Positions 22,540-33,103 of a DNA stretch of 64,000 bases are shown here, in pieces. This DNA is from JAIBAC01 sp046331095. Lineage in GTDB: Bacteria > Actinomycetota > Acidimicrobiia > UBA2766. The notes under the pieces were generated by a model. The model saw only the letters and a list, made by a program, of their open reading frames with translations, had not been told where the DNA came from and did no database searches. The position numbers and the translations under genes were made by a program. The first letter of the stretch is position 1, and each line of letters starts with the position of its first letter. The stretch lies in contig JAXLRM010000005.1 of NCBI GenBank assembly GCA_046331095.1, positions 248,001 to 312,000 of the forward strand, written 5' to 3'.

Positions 22540-23369
22540 GCCGGATCGCCGATCATGTGGAACGCGTCGGGGTTCGCAGTGTTGCGGTAGGACGTCGCAA
22601 TCAGCAGGAGCTCGTCGAACTCGAGCTTGAGGAGCGCTCCCTCGCGCGACAGGCAGAACGAGCCGGGTTTGGAGAAAGCCACCTTGATCGACTGCGCCTT
22701 CGGGCTCGTCTGCACCGGGGGGAAGTAGAAGCACGTGGCCGGCTCTCCGGCGATCTGGAGGTACTGGACCGAGAGTCCTGGGAACGCCAACGCGTCGCGC
22801 AAGACGTCCTGGAGCTTGGCGAAACCCTGGATGGACATGAAGCTCAGATCCACCGAGAACTCGGAGAGGCTCGTGTCGCACACGACAGGCTTCTGCGCCA
22901 ACTGCAAGCAGACACGCGGGCCCGCTCCGCGGTCCATGAGGTCGAAGCGTGCGACGAGGCGGTCGGGGGAGCCGACCGTGCCGGTCACGTAGAGGCGTGC
23001 TCCTCCCTCACCGCCGGGCGGGATCGAGGCCGCTATCGCCTCGCCGATGCTCTTGTCCTCCTGACGGATGTCCCAGCGCACCGTCCAGGTGGACGCCTGT
23101 GCACGCCTGAAGAGTTGCTGGGCCACCGCACCCGGATTGGCTTGAAGGACATCGAGGGGCGGCAGCCCGTAGCTCTCGGGGGACGCGTCGAGCTGGCCGG
23201 GCTGGGGTCCGTGATCCTTGGCCCAGAGGTTCTCGGCGTGCTGGTACTGATCGGCACGGCTCGTGGCATCGGAGCCCCCACCGCAAGCCGAGGCAGCGGT
23301 ACAGCACAGGATGACTAGGAGGGCAGTGCGGGTCGTGCGTAGCAAACGGGACCAGTGTGGTGTGGGCAC
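22536..23369 (-). CDS. Lipoprotein, paralogue of its neighbour
   Basis: The 277-residue lipoprotein has a signal ending in ASACGGG and the same core as the following gene: YGLPPLDVLQANP, WTVRWDI, GPRVCLQLAQKPVVCD, IAGEPATCFYFPP and FCLSREGALLKLE. The first mature 30 residues are variable. It starts 36 bases after the hspR stop on the same strand, so it may be read through from the dnaK operon. Function unknown. The GTG start at 23369 has only a weak ribosome binding site. Confidence 0.7.
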   Translation of the reverse strand: MPTPHWSRLLRTTRTALLVILCCTAASACGGGSDATSRADQYQHAENLWAKDHGPQPGQLDASPESYGLPPLDVLQANPGAVAQQLFRRAQASTWTVRWDIRQEDKSIGEAIAASIPPGGEGGARLYVTGTVGSPDRLVARFDLMDRGAGPRVCLQLAQKPVVCDTSLSEFSVDLSFMSIQGFAKLQDVLRDALAFPGLSVQYLQIAGEPATCFYFPPVQTSPKAQSIKVAFSKPGSFCLSREGALLKLEFDELLLIATSYRNTANPDAFHMIGDPA

Positions 23370-23405
23370 CTGAGGTTTCTCGGAGAGAGGATCGCTGTCC
23401 TGCCC

Positions 23406-23834
23406 TCAGCCCCCGCGGCGTCGCGGGGCGCGGACGATCTGAGGTGGCGGGTCGTACGGGACGAGATCGCGCCGGTAGGTCCTGTGGACGGCGTCGAGTG
23501 CCGCGGCGGCGTCCTGCTGGAGACTGACGAGCTCGTCCTCGAGGGCGGCGATCCTGCTCCGCGCACGGCCGAGATCCGCCTCGAGCCGAATGACCATGGC
23601 AACGCCGGCAAGGTTCATGCCGTGATGCCGGGTGAGATCCTGGATCTGCCTCAGTCGCTCGATGTCGCGGCGGCTGTAACGGCGCGTATTCCCGCTCGTG
23701 CGCCCAGGCGTCACGAGCCCCCTGCGCTCGTACATGCGAAGCGTCTGGGGGTGCATCCCGGCGAGCTCGGCCGCCACCGAGATCACGTAGACGGGGGCCT
23801 CGAGATGATCGTCGGGACCGGCGACGTCGTCCAT
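23406..23834 (-). CDS. hspR: Heat-shock repressor HspR (MerR family)
   Basis: The 142-residue regulator has an N-terminal MerR helix-turn-helix and wing: VYVISVAAELAGMHPQTLRM, YERRGLVTPGRTSGNTRRYS and RRDIERLRQIQDL, followed by a coiled-coil region and a basic tail ending RRRGG. HspR represses dnaK and clpB operons in actinobacteria, binding HAIR sites with DnaK as corepressor (family knowledge). I use the ATG at 23834, 13 bases after dnaJ, in keeping with the classic dnaK-grpE-dnaJ-hspR order. The longer reading frame overlaps dnaJ. Confidence 0.93.
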   Translation of the reverse strand: MDDVAGPDDHLEAPVYVISVAAELAGMHPQTLRMYERRGLVTPGRTSGNTRRYSRRDIERLRQIQDLTRHHGMNLAGVAMVIRLEADLGRARSRIAALEDELVSLQQDAAAALDAVHRTYRRDLVPYDPPPQIVRAPRRRGG

Positions 23835-23847
23835 GCACTCCCCCCCT

Positions 23848-25005
23848 TCAGGCGGTCTCCTCGTAGGCGATCTTCCGTCCGACCAGGTCGGCGTAGTGGC
23901 GCAACGCCGCGGCGGCATCTTCGGAGAGGGTGCGCGGGATGTCGACCTCGAGCGACACGAGGAGGTCGCCGTTGCCGCCGCCGCGCCCGCGGGGAGCGCC
24001 GCGCCCCTTCACCTTCATTACCCGCCCAGCAGGTGTGCCGGCGGCGATCTTGAGCGTGACGTCACCGTCGAGGGTGGGCGACTTGACCGTACCGCCGAGA
24101 GCGAGCGTCTCGAAGGGAACCTTGACCGCGACCCTGAGGTCGTCGCCCTGGCGCCGGAACCGCGGGTCTGCGGCTACGTGGACGCGTACGTAGAGATCAC
24201 CGGAAGGGGCATCGCCGATACCGGGCTCTCCGCGGCCTTTCACCCGTACCCGAGCACCGTCTTTGACCCCTGGCGGGATTGCGACCTTCACCTTGCGGGT
24301 GCGACGTTCGGTCCCGCTGCCGCGGCACTGCTTGCACGGCTTGTCGATGCGCATGCCGGCGCCGCCGCAGTCGGGGCACGGACGGCTGAACGCGAAGAAC
24401 CCCTGGGTCTCGCTGACCGTGCCGTGGCCGCCGCACGTGGGGCAAGCACGCACGTCCGAGCCCGGCTCGGCACCGGCGCCGTCGCAGCGATCGCACACGT
24501 AGTCGCCCGGTACCGCCACCTGGGTGGTTACACCCGCCATTGCGTCGGAGAAGCCGAGATTCAGCGTCGCCTCGACGTCGCCGCCCCTGCGCGGCCCGCG
24601 CGTGCGCGTGCCGCGCTGGGCACCGCCTGCCTGGCCTGCGCCGGCCATGAACTGCCGGAGTAGATCGTCGAACGCCCCGCCCCCGAACAGGTCGCTGAAG
24701 TCCTCGTAGCGGACCTGCTGGCCGGTGAAGTGGGCGCCGCCGCCTCCGCCGCCCCGGAACGCCCCGCTCTTGACGAGACGTCTGAACTCGTCGTACTCAC
24801 GCCGCTTGTCGGCGTCCTTGAGCACGTCGTACGCGGCGTTGATTCGCTTGAACTGCTCCTCGGCCGCGGGGTCGGATCTGTTGGTGTCCGGGTGCCACTT
24901 CTGCGCGAGTTTGCGGTACGCGCTCTTGAGTTCCTTGTCGGTGACCGACTCGGACACGCCGAGGACGGCATACAGGTCGTCGTCGGGGCTGAACCCTCCT
25001 GGCAT
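23848..25005 (-). CDS. dnaJ: Chaperone DnaJ
   Basis: Hsp40 co-chaperone that stimulates DnaK ATPase and delivers substrates. The 385-residue protein has a J domain (8-75) with the HPD motif in KWHPDTNRS, a Gly-rich linker (GGGGGGAHF), and the zinc-binding domain with all four CxxCxGxG repeats: CDRCDGAG, CPTCGGHG, CPDCGGAG and CKQCRGSG. The C-terminal beta domains follow. ATG at 25005 with GGGAGG upstream. Second-last gene of the dnaK operon. Confidence 0.96.
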   Translation of the reverse strand: MPGGFSPDDDLYAVLGVSESVTDKELKSAYRKLAQKWHPDTNRSDPAAEEQFKRINAAYDVLKDADKRREYDEFRRLVKSGAFRGGGGGGAHFTGQQVRYEDFSDLFGGGAFDDLLRQFMAGAGQAGGAQRGTRTRGPRRGGDVEATLNLGFSDAMAGVTTQVAVPGDYVCDRCDGAGAEPGSDVRACPTCGGHGTVSETQGFFAFSRPCPDCGGAGMRIDKPCKQCRGSGTERRTRKVKVAIPPGVKDGARVRVKGRGEPGIGDAPSGDLYVRVHVAADPRFRRQGDDLRVAVKVPFETLALGGTVKSPTLDGDVTLKIAAGTPAGRVMKVKGRGAPRGRGGGNGDLLVSLEVDIPRTLSEDAAAALRHYADLVGRKIAYEETA

Positions 25006-25097
25006 CTGGTTTCACCTCCCTTGGGGTTGCGGTGACGAGTGGCTGACCTGGTGCCGTGACAGGAAACGTTTGCGGCCCAAGGTTCCCGGCCACGGCA

Positions 25098-25712
25098 CTA
25101 GCCCTTGACCTCGACCATCGCCGCACGGAGAAGCCGTCCATTGAGCTGGTAACCGGCCCTGAGGACGCGGGTGACGCTCTGGCCGTCGCCGTCTGCTTCG
25201 CCGGGCACGTGTGCCACCGGCTCGTGCACAGTCGGGTCGAACACGGCCCCCTTGTCGGGCGCGATCCGGTCGAGGCCCTCCTTCGAGAGGAGGTCGAGGA
25301 TCTGGGTCCGCACCGCGGTGATCCCGGGGAACAGCGGATCATCGTCCGCCGCGTTGTCGAGCGCGAGGTCGAGTGAGTCGAGTGCCGGTAGCAACGACTC
25401 GACCACACGGATCGCCGCTCGCTGCACCACGTCGGTCTGCTCGCGCAGGATCCGCTTGCGGTAGTTGTCGAACTCCGCCTTGATCCGCAACAGATGGTCG
25501 AGGTGTTCCTCGCGGTCGATACGAGTCGCCACGAGCTCCTCGCGCAGCCACCCGGCGACCTCGCGCAGCTCGACGGGGTCGTCGATCGTCTCGAGGTCGG
25601 GGATGTCGGCGAACTCGCGCCCGGGCGGTGCCGCGCCGGCCTCGTCGGCCGGCGTGGCCTCGTCCTCGTGGCCATGGTCGACCTCTTCGTCGACCGTCGT
25701 CTCCTCGGACAT
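25098..25712 (-). CDS. grpE: Nucleotide exchange factor GrpE
   Basis: The 204-residue homodimeric exchange factor for DnaK has an acidic N-terminus (TVDEEVDHGHEDEATPADEA), a long coiled coil (about 40-115, LLRIKAEFDNYRKR is the family signature) and the C-terminal beta wing (FDPTVHEPVAHVPGE, VLRAGYQLNGRLLRAAMVEV). I prefer the ATG at 25712, two bases after the dnaK stop; a TTG two codons upstream overlaps that stop. Confidence 0.95.
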   Translation of the reverse strand: MSEETTVDEEVDHGHEDEATPADEAGAAPPGREFADIPDLETIDDPVELREVAGWLREELVATRIDREEHLDHLLRIKAEFDNYRKRILREQTDVVQRAAIRVVESLLPALDSLDLALDNAADDDPLFPGITAVRTQILDLLSKEGLDRIAPDKGAVFDPTVHEPVAHVPGEADGDGQSVTRVLRAGYQLNGRLLRAAMVEVKG

Positions 25713-25714
25713 CG

Positions 25715-27550
<1,836 letters not shown>

Positions 27551-27866
27551 GTTGTTCCTTACCTTCACTGGGTCGACGGGATCTTCGCTTCGGATCTGAA
27601 CGGAGCCTAATCGCAATCCGCAGCACAAGTTCCCATTCGCACAGAAAACCTGAGCGTGTCGCTGTCAACTGCGGGGCCCCGATCCGGCATTCCCCATCCA
27701 GTGCCGACGCGACCCGGATTTCCCGTCGACCACACGGGCCAGTTCGCACCCGGGGGATCGATCGTGAACACGCCAGGCCTGCGGGAGCTCGGCCACGCGC
27801 GCCGATACCGGCCTCCCGTCCTACAGGTACTGGCGAGCACGCCCTGGGTTGAGGCAGCATCGCGCC
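27551..27866. other. Divergent promoter region dnaK / iron-sulfur oxidoreductase
   Basis: The 316-base gene-free stretch serves dnaK (minus) and the gene at 27867 (plus). The minus strand carries TTGACA (27663-27668) inside the HAIR-like site described separately; no good -10 was seen at 17 bases. No small gene or structured RNA was recognised in the remainder. Confidence 0.5.
27649..27669. promoter_or_regulatory. Degenerate HAIR-like site upstream of dnaK
   Basis: On the minus strand GTTGACA-N7-GCTCAGG matches the HspR site geometry with TTGA and CTCA conserved and one core mismatch per half. It overlaps a consensus-like TTGACA -35 hexamer about 115 bases from the dnaK start, which is where a repressor would act. 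Weaker than the clpB site. Confidence 0.45.
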
Positions 27867-30134
27867 GTGAACAAGACCAAGTTCCGTCCCGAGATCGTCC
27901 CCATCGCGCTCGGCGTCATCGCCGCGGTGTTCGGCTTCGTCAGCTACGCCGTGACCCAGTGGGTCACGTTCGTGGAGCCGCACTACGTCCCCGGCGAGGA
28001 GACGCGGGTCATCTTCGGCCAGATCCCGCTGTGGCTCAAAACGAGCTTCTACGTCTCGATCGCGGCGTTCTTCGTCGCCTGCGGGTGGTTCTTCTCGATC
28101 CGCACACGCAACTGGGCCCGCGGGGGCGGGGAGCGCCGCAACGGCAAGCTCCGCGAGCGACTCGAGAACCTCGGGCGCGGCATGCGCATGCAGACGCTGC
28201 TGCGCGATCGAGGTGCCGGCCTCATGCACGTGTGCATCTTCTACGGCTTCCTCGTCCTCTTCGTCGGGACCATCACGATCGAGATCGACGACTTCCTCCC
28301 CACACGGTTCAAGTTCCTCCACGGCGACATCTACCTGGCGTACTCGTTCGTCCTGGAGCTCGCCGGGCTGGTGCTGCTCTTCGGCCTCGCATGGGCCTTC
28401 TACCGCCGCTACGTGTCGAAGGTGTACCGGATCAGGATGAAGACCAAGCCCGAGGACGCCATGATGCTGGGCACCCTCGCGTTCATCGCGTTGTCCGGCT
28501 TCCTGACCGAGGCGCTGCGTATCGGCGCGGGCAACCCTCGGATCGGAGCAGGGCCGTTCCCGCCCTTCGAGAGATGGAGCTTCGTCGGCTACGGCCTCGG
28601 CAAGGCGATCGAGGGCGTCTTCGGCAGCGGTACCTGGTGGGTGGCGACGTTCCGGTGGTCGTGGGTCCTGCACTTCGCCGGCTTCTGCGCGTTCCTGATC
28701 ATCCTGCCCACCACCAAGATGCGCCACATGATCACGTCGCCCATGAACATGTACCTCGCGCCACGAAAGCGGCCCAAGGGTGCGATGCGGCCGATGCCGA
28801 ACCTCATGGAGGCCGAGATCGAGACGATCGGGTCGTCGCTCGTCGAGGAGTTCACCTGGAAACAGCTCTTCGACACCGACGCCTGCACGATGTGCGGGCG
28901 CTGCACCTCGGTGTGTCCGGCGCACAACACCGGCAAGCCGCTCGACCCTCGCGAGATCGTGCTCAAGGTCGGCGAGGTCATGGCGCTGTCGTCGGGCCTC
29001 GACGCGGACGGCGAGCGCCACAGCCCACCGATGTCGCCTCCGCTCGGGGTCGTCCCCGAGATCACCGTGTCGAGCGCGAACGTCTTCGAGCGGATCACGT
29101 CGGAGGAGATCTGGAGCTGCGTGACCTGCCGGGCCTGCGACGAGACGTGCCCGGTCAACATCGAGATCGTCGACAAGATCCTCGACATGCGCCGTTACCT
29201 CTCCCTCATGGAGAGCGACTTCCCGGCCGAGCTCGGCAACGCCTACCGCAGCATGGAGAACGCCGGCAACCCGTGGGGCATGGGACAGCACGAGCGCGCG
29301 GCCTGGACGGACAAGCTCGACTTCGAGGTTCCGATCGTGGGCGAGAACACCGACGCCGACCACGAGTACTTGTGGTGGGTGGGGTGCGCCGGCAGCTTCG
29401 ACGACCGCAACGTCGCCGTGTCGCGCTCGATCGCGACGCTCCTGCACGAGGCCGGCGTCGACTACGCGATCCTGGGCCCCCAGGAGATGTGCACCGGCGA
29501 CCCGGCGCGGCGCAGCGGCAACGAGTACGTGTTCCAGATGCTCGCCCTGCAGAACATCGAGACGATGAACGAGCTCGGCGTGCGCAAGATCATCGCCCAG
29601 TGCCCGCACTGTTTCAACACGATCAAGAACGAGTACCCCCAGCTCGGCGGCACCTACGAGGTGGTCCACCACAGCCAGCTCCTCGAGGAGCTCCTCGAGG
29701 AGGGCCAGCTCACGCTCCAGGGCGAGATCGACGCCAAGGTCACATACCACGACTCGTGCTACCTGGGTCGCCAGAACGACATCTTCGCCGCCCCACGGCG
29801 AGTACTCGCCAAGATCGGTGGTCTCGACGTGGTCGAGATGCCCCGCAACGGCATCGGCTCGTTCTGCTGCGGCGCCGGCGGCGCGCGCATGTGGATGGAG
29901 GAGCGCACCGGCAAGAAGATCCAGATCGAACGCACCGAGGAGGCCGTCGCAACAGGTGCGGACACGATCGCCACGGCCTGCCCCTTCTGTTACGTGATGC
30001 TCGACGACGGGGTCAAGGAGACCGGCCACGAGGAGACACACCGGGTCACAGACGTAGCGGTCCTCATGGCCGAGGCACTCGAGGCGCGCATGTCCGCGGC
30101 GGCATCGGCGCCGGCCAAGGCGGAAGACGCCTGA
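27867..30134 (+). CDS. Membrane-bound HdrD/FadF-like (Fe-S) oxidoreductase
   Basis: The 755-residue protein combines a membrane part of about six helices (1-300, including a NarI-like segment with conserved His), two [4Fe-4S] motifs (CTMCGRCTSVCP at about 340 and CVTCRACDETCP at about 418) and two CCG domains of the heterodisulfide reductase D type (WVGCAGS, CPHCFNT, then DSCYLGR, SFCCGAGGARMW and CPFCY at 505-710). This is the architecture of Bacillus FadF, thought to pass electrons from electron-transfer flavoprotein to quinone. No etf genes are adjacent. I use the GTG at 27867; a TTG six codons upstream is possible. The next gene follows after four bases. Confidence 0.8.
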   Translation: MNKTKFRPEIVPIALGVIAAVFGFVSYAVTQWVTFVEPHYVPGEETRVIFGQIPLWLKTSFYVSIAAFFVACGWFFSIRTRNWARGGGERRNGKLRERLENLGRGMRMQTLLRDRGAGLMHVCIFYGFLVLFVGTITIEIDDFLPTRFKFLHGDIYLAYSFVLELAGLVLLFGLAWAFYRRYVSKVYRIRMKTKPEDAMMLGTLAFIALSGFLTEALRIGAGNPRIGAGPFPPFERWSFVGYGLGKAIEGVFGSGTWWVATFRWSWVLHFAGFCAFLIILPTTKMRHMITSPMNMYLAPRKRPKGAMRPMPNLMEAEIETIGSSLVEEFTWKQLFDTDACTMCGRCTSVCPAHNTGKPLDPREIVLKVGEVMALSSGLDADGERHSPPMSPPLGVVPEITVSSANVFERITSEEIWSCVTCRACDETCPVNIEIVDKILDMRRYLSLMESDFPAELGNAYRSMENAGNPWGMGQHERAAWTDKLDFEVPIVGENTDADHEYLWWVGCAGSFDDRNVAVSRSIATLLHEAGVDYAILGPQEMCTGDPARRSGNEYVFQMLALQNIETMNELGVRKIIAQCPHCFNTIKNEYPQLGGTYEVVHHSQLLEELLEEGQLTLQGEIDAKVTYHDSCYLGRQNDIFAAPRRVLAKIGGLDVVEMPRNGIGSFCCGAGGARMWMEERTGKKIQIERTEEAVATGADTIATACPFCYVMLDDGVKETGHEETHRVTDVAVLMAEALEARMSAAASAPAKAEDA

Positions 30135-30138
30135 AGCC

Positions 30139-31284
30139 GTGAGCGGCGGTGTCCTCCCAGCGCAGTGGATCCACAAGGCGATCGCCGACGAGGTCATCCA
30201 TGCCGGCGTCGCGTTCGAGGACGGCCAGGTCCAGCCCGCGAGCCTCGACCTGCGCCTCGGAGGCGTCGCCCACAGGCTCCGGTGCAGCTTCGTACCCGGT
30301 GACGACACGGTCGAGGCGCGGCTCGCGGACTACTCGATGGAGGCGATCGACCTGACCTCGGGCTCCGGAGCGATACTCGAGCGTGACCGGCCCTACTTGA
30401 TCCCGCTGCTCGAGGAGCTGAGCCTTCCCGAGGCCACGCGGGCACGCACGAATCCGAAGAGCTCGACGGGACGCGTGGACGTGTTCTGTCGCGTCATCAC
30501 CGATCGGAGTCACCGCTTCGACGAGATCGCGGCGGGGTACCAGGGGCGTCTGTGGCTCGAGGTCGTGCCGCGGTCGTTCACGATCAAGGTGCGGACGGGT
30601 CTGCGGCTGAACCAGCTCCGCCTCGTGACCGGCCACGGCGTTCTGGGCGACGCCGAGTTGCGTGAGCTCCACGTGGCGGAGCCCCTGCTGTGGCGCGACG
30701 CCATCGCGCCGTCGCCCGTGGACCTGGTACTCGCCGGCGGGCTCTTCCTCGGCGTCGACCTGACCGGCAGCGGGAGCCAGGGGGTCGGCTACAAGGCCAA
30801 GCGCAACTCCAAGCTCCTGGACCTCTCCCGGGTGCGCGCTCACAAGGCCGAGGACTTCTGGGAGCCGGTGACGGCCGAGGCAGGCGACCGGCTGGTGCTC
30901 GAACCGGAAGACTTCTACCTGTTGATCTCGTCCGAACGGGTGCGGATCCCGCCCGGGTTCGCCGCCGAGATGACCGCCTACGATCCCACCGCAGGTGAGC
31001 TGCGCACTCATTACGCGGGGTTCTTCGACCCCGGCTTCGGCCACCGGCCCGGCTCAGCGGAATCCGAGCAGGGGACCCGCGCCGTCCTCGAGGTTCGCGC
31101 CCGCGACGTGCCGTTCATGCTCGAGCACGGACAGAGCGTCTGCAAGCTCGTCTACGAGCCCATGCTCGACGAGCCCGACGTGCTCTACGGCAGCGCCCTC
31201 GCGTCCAACTACCAGGACCAGGACCTGACCCTGTCCAAGCACTTCGTCCCCGCAGGCCGCCAGGTCGGCGACTCCGACCCCTAG
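30139..31284 (+). CDS. 2'-deoxycytidine 5'-triphosphate deaminase, long two-domain type
   Basis: The 381-residue protein resembles the long dCTP deaminase family (DCD, about 360 residues, with two dUTPase-like halves), which provides dUTP for thymidylate synthesis. Features: IQPASLDLRLG-like QPASLDLRLGG near residue 30, NPKSSTGRVDVFCRVITD (about 105-123, the conserved Ser-Arg nucleotide-binding segment) and, in the second half, YFLLISSERV-like and AGFFDPGFG. The GTG start at 30139 lies four bases after the previous stop, so the two genes are probably cotranscribed despite unrelated roles. Confidence 0.78.
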   Translation: MSGGVLPAQWIHKAIADEVIHAGVAFEDGQVQPASLDLRLGGVAHRLRCSFVPGDDTVEARLADYSMEAIDLTSGSGAILERDRPYLIPLLEELSLPEATRARTNPKSSTGRVDVFCRVITDRSHRFDEIAAGYQGRLWLEVVPRSFTIKVRTGLRLNQLRLVTGHGVLGDAELRELHVAEPLLWRDAIAPSPVDLVLAGGLFLGVDLTGSGSQGVGYKAKRNSKLLDLSRVRAHKAEDFWEPVTAEAGDRLVLEPEDFYLLISSERVRIPPGFAAEMTAYDPTAGELRTHYAGFFDPGFGHRPGSAESEQGTRAVLEVRARDVPFMLEHGQSVCKLVYEPMLDEPDVLYGSALASNYQDQDLTLSKHFVPAGRQVGDSDP

Positions 31285-31316
31285 GGCACGCCCCTGGCTA
31301 GGCTCGGACGCCGAAC

Positions 31317-31387
31317 GCGGGTGTAGTTCAATGGCAGAACACAAGCTTCCCAAGCTTGATACGGGGGTTCGATTCCCCTCACCCGCT
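31317..31387 (+). tRNA. tRNA-Gly (anticodon CCC)
   Basis: A 71-base cloverleaf: acceptor arms GCGGGTG and CACCCGC, D arm around TAGTTCAATGGCAGA, anticodon stem CAAGC/GCTTG with loop TTCCCAA (anticodon CCC, reading GGG), and T arm GGGGGTTCGATTCCCCT. The CCA end is not encoded. The palindromic repeat follows about 20 bases downstream. Confidence 0.95.
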
Positions 31388-31408
31388 CCGATCAGGGCCC
31401 CGTCCCCG

Positions 31409-31507
31409 CCGTTCCGGGCGCGGCCACCTGCCGGAATCCCGTTCTGGGCGCGCCCGCCCTATCCACATGGGGTGAGCGCGCCCAACTCGGGGATCGGCCG
31501 GATCGAG
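31409..31507. repeat. Long palindromic intergenic repeat, copy 2
   Basis: Homologous to the element at 5678-5790 but in the reverse orientation. Shared blocks are CGTTC-GGGCGCG-CCACC, AATCCCGTTCTGGGCGCGCC, CGCCC(T/C)A and ATGGGGTG-GCGCGCCCAA-TCGGG. It folds on itself around 31465 like copy 1, with several mismatches. It fills the gap between tRNA-Gly and the convergent FMN protein gene, so a bidirectional terminator role is possible. Confidence 0.75.
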
Positions 31508-31513
31508 GACCCC

Positions 31514-33031
31514 TCAGGACATGAGGGCACGCACGGCCTCGAGGTCCTCGGGCGCCGGCAGCCCCCACCCCTTCTCGTATCCGAAGACCTCCGCCGCTGA
31601 GCTCGCACCGAACTTGTCGTCGACGATCACGAAGTCGTCGCAGGTCACGAACGCCGGATGCGCATGGCCGCACGTGCGCGACACCCTCAGGATCTCCCGC
31701 CGCAGCCCGGCGACGTAGCGGGCCGCCCGCGGCCCCTTGTCCTCGGGGACGAGACCACGGGCCCGCCACGCCCTCTGGGTCGCGACACCCGTGGGGCAGT
31801 TGCCCGTGTGGCAGCGCTGCGCCTGGATGCAGCCGACAGCCATCATCGCCTCGCGCCCGACGTTGACGGCGTCGCAGCCGAGAGCGAAGGCGAGGAGCGC
31901 GTTCTCGGCGATCCCGAGTTTGCCGGCGCCGACGAACGCGATCTCGTCAGCGAGACCGGCTTCGGCGAACACCCGGTACACGCGGCTCATGCCCACCTTG
32001 AACGGCAAGGCGACGTGGTCCGCGAACACCAGCGGTGCTGCACCCGTGCCGCCCTCGCCGCCGTCGATCGTGATGAAGTCAGGCCCGCCACCGACGCTCG
32101 ACATGCGCGCGCTCAGGGTCTCCCAGAACTCGATCTCGCCGACCGCGGACTTGATCCCGACCGGGAGTCCGGTTCCCGCGGCCACCGCCTCGACGAACAC
32201 GATGAGGGAGTCGATGTCGCCGAAGGCGCTGTGGCCGGGAGGGCTGACGCAGTCGCGCCCGACTTCGACCCCCCGGGCTGCGGCGATCTCGGGGGTCACC
32301 TTGGCTGCGGGCAGTATGCCGCCCAGCCCCGGCTTCGCGCCCTGGCTCAACTTGATCTCGATGGCTCGCACCGGATGCGCCGCCGCAGTCTCGACGCAGC
32401 GGCCCAGGTCGAATCGCCCACCGGCGTCACGGCACCCGAAGTAGCCGGTGCCGATCTGCCAGACGAGTTCGCCGCCGTAACCGTGATGCGACGAGATCCC
32501 GCCCTCTCCGGTGTTGTGCAGGCAACCCACGGCAGCGGCCCCCCGGTTCAGAGCCTCGATCGCCCGGCCCGAGAGCGACCCGAAGCTCATCGCGGAGATG
32601 TTCACGATCGACGCGGGCCGGAAGGCGGCAGCGCGCCCGTGACGCGCTCCGACGAGCTTGGCCATCGGCACGGGCCAGTTCCGCGCGGCCTCGTCCACCG
32701 CCGGTGCCTGCTGCGGGAAGGCCGACTGCTGGACGATCACGTAGCTGCTGTGCAGCTCGAGGTCCTTGTCGGTCCCGAAACCGAAGAGGTTGTCCTCGCC
32801 CTTGGCCGTGGCGTAGATCCAACGACGCTGGTCACGGCTGAAGGGTCGCTCCTCGTCGTTGCTGGTGACGATGTACTGGCGCAGCTCGGGCCCGAACTTC
32901 TCCAGCAGGTAGCGCAGGTGTCCGACCACGGGGAAGGTCCGCAGGATCGCGTGGCGGCGCTGGGTCAGGTCGTACACGACGAGCACCAGAACCATCGCTG
33001 CGAGGACACAGGCCGCGACGAGCCACCACAT
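31514..33031 (-). CDS. GltB-like FMN / Fe-S protein with N-terminal membrane anchor
   Basis: The 505-residue protein begins with one transmembrane helix (WWLVAACVLAAMVLVLVVY) and then the FMN-binding domain of glutamate synthase large subunit: NISAMSFGSLSGRAIEALN, HNTGEGGISSHH, SQGAKPGLGGILPAAKV, and FITIDGGEGGTGAAPLVF. A [3Fe-4S] motif CIQAQRCHTGNC plus PTGVATQ lies near residue 395-412. The glutaminase domain is absent, so it cannot itself use glutamine amide; the physiological reaction of this stand-alone family is not established. Divergent from the molybdoenzyme operon across a 153-base gap. Confidence 0.8.
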   Translation of the reverse strand: MWWLVAACVLAAMVLVLVVYDLTQRRHAILRTFPVVGHLRYLLEKFGPELRQYIVTSNDEERPFSRDQRRWIYATAKGEDNLFGFGTDKDLELHSSYVIVQQSAFPQQAPAVDEAARNWPVPMAKLVGARHGRAAAFRPASIVNISAMSFGSLSGRAIEALNRGAAAVGCLHNTGEGGISSHHGYGGELVWQIGTGYFGCRDAGGRFDLGRCVETAAAHPVRAIEIKLSQGAKPGLGGILPAAKVTPEIAAARGVEVGRDCVSPPGHSAFGDIDSLIVFVEAVAAGTGLPVGIKSAVGEIEFWETLSARMSSVGGGPDFITIDGGEGGTGAAPLVFADHVALPFKVGMSRVYRVFAEAGLADEIAFVGAGKLGIAENALLAFALGCDAVNVGREAMMAVGCIQAQRCHTGNCPTGVATQRAWRARGLVPEDKGPRAARYVAGLRREILRVSRTCGHAHPAFVTCDDFVIVDDKFGASSAAEVFGYEKGWGLPAPEDLEAVRALMS

Positions 33032-33103
33032 GCCGTCGATGGTATCCCCGCTGCTGCGGTCCCTGATCGGTCGGGGTCCGTCCCCTCCCGGGCCGGAGGT
33101 CCC

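Noticed and set aside
31317..31507. Integration site (att) at the tRNA-Gly 3' end
   Set aside because: No duplicated tRNA end, integrase or foreign genes follow; the adjacent sequence is the dispersed palindromic repeat.
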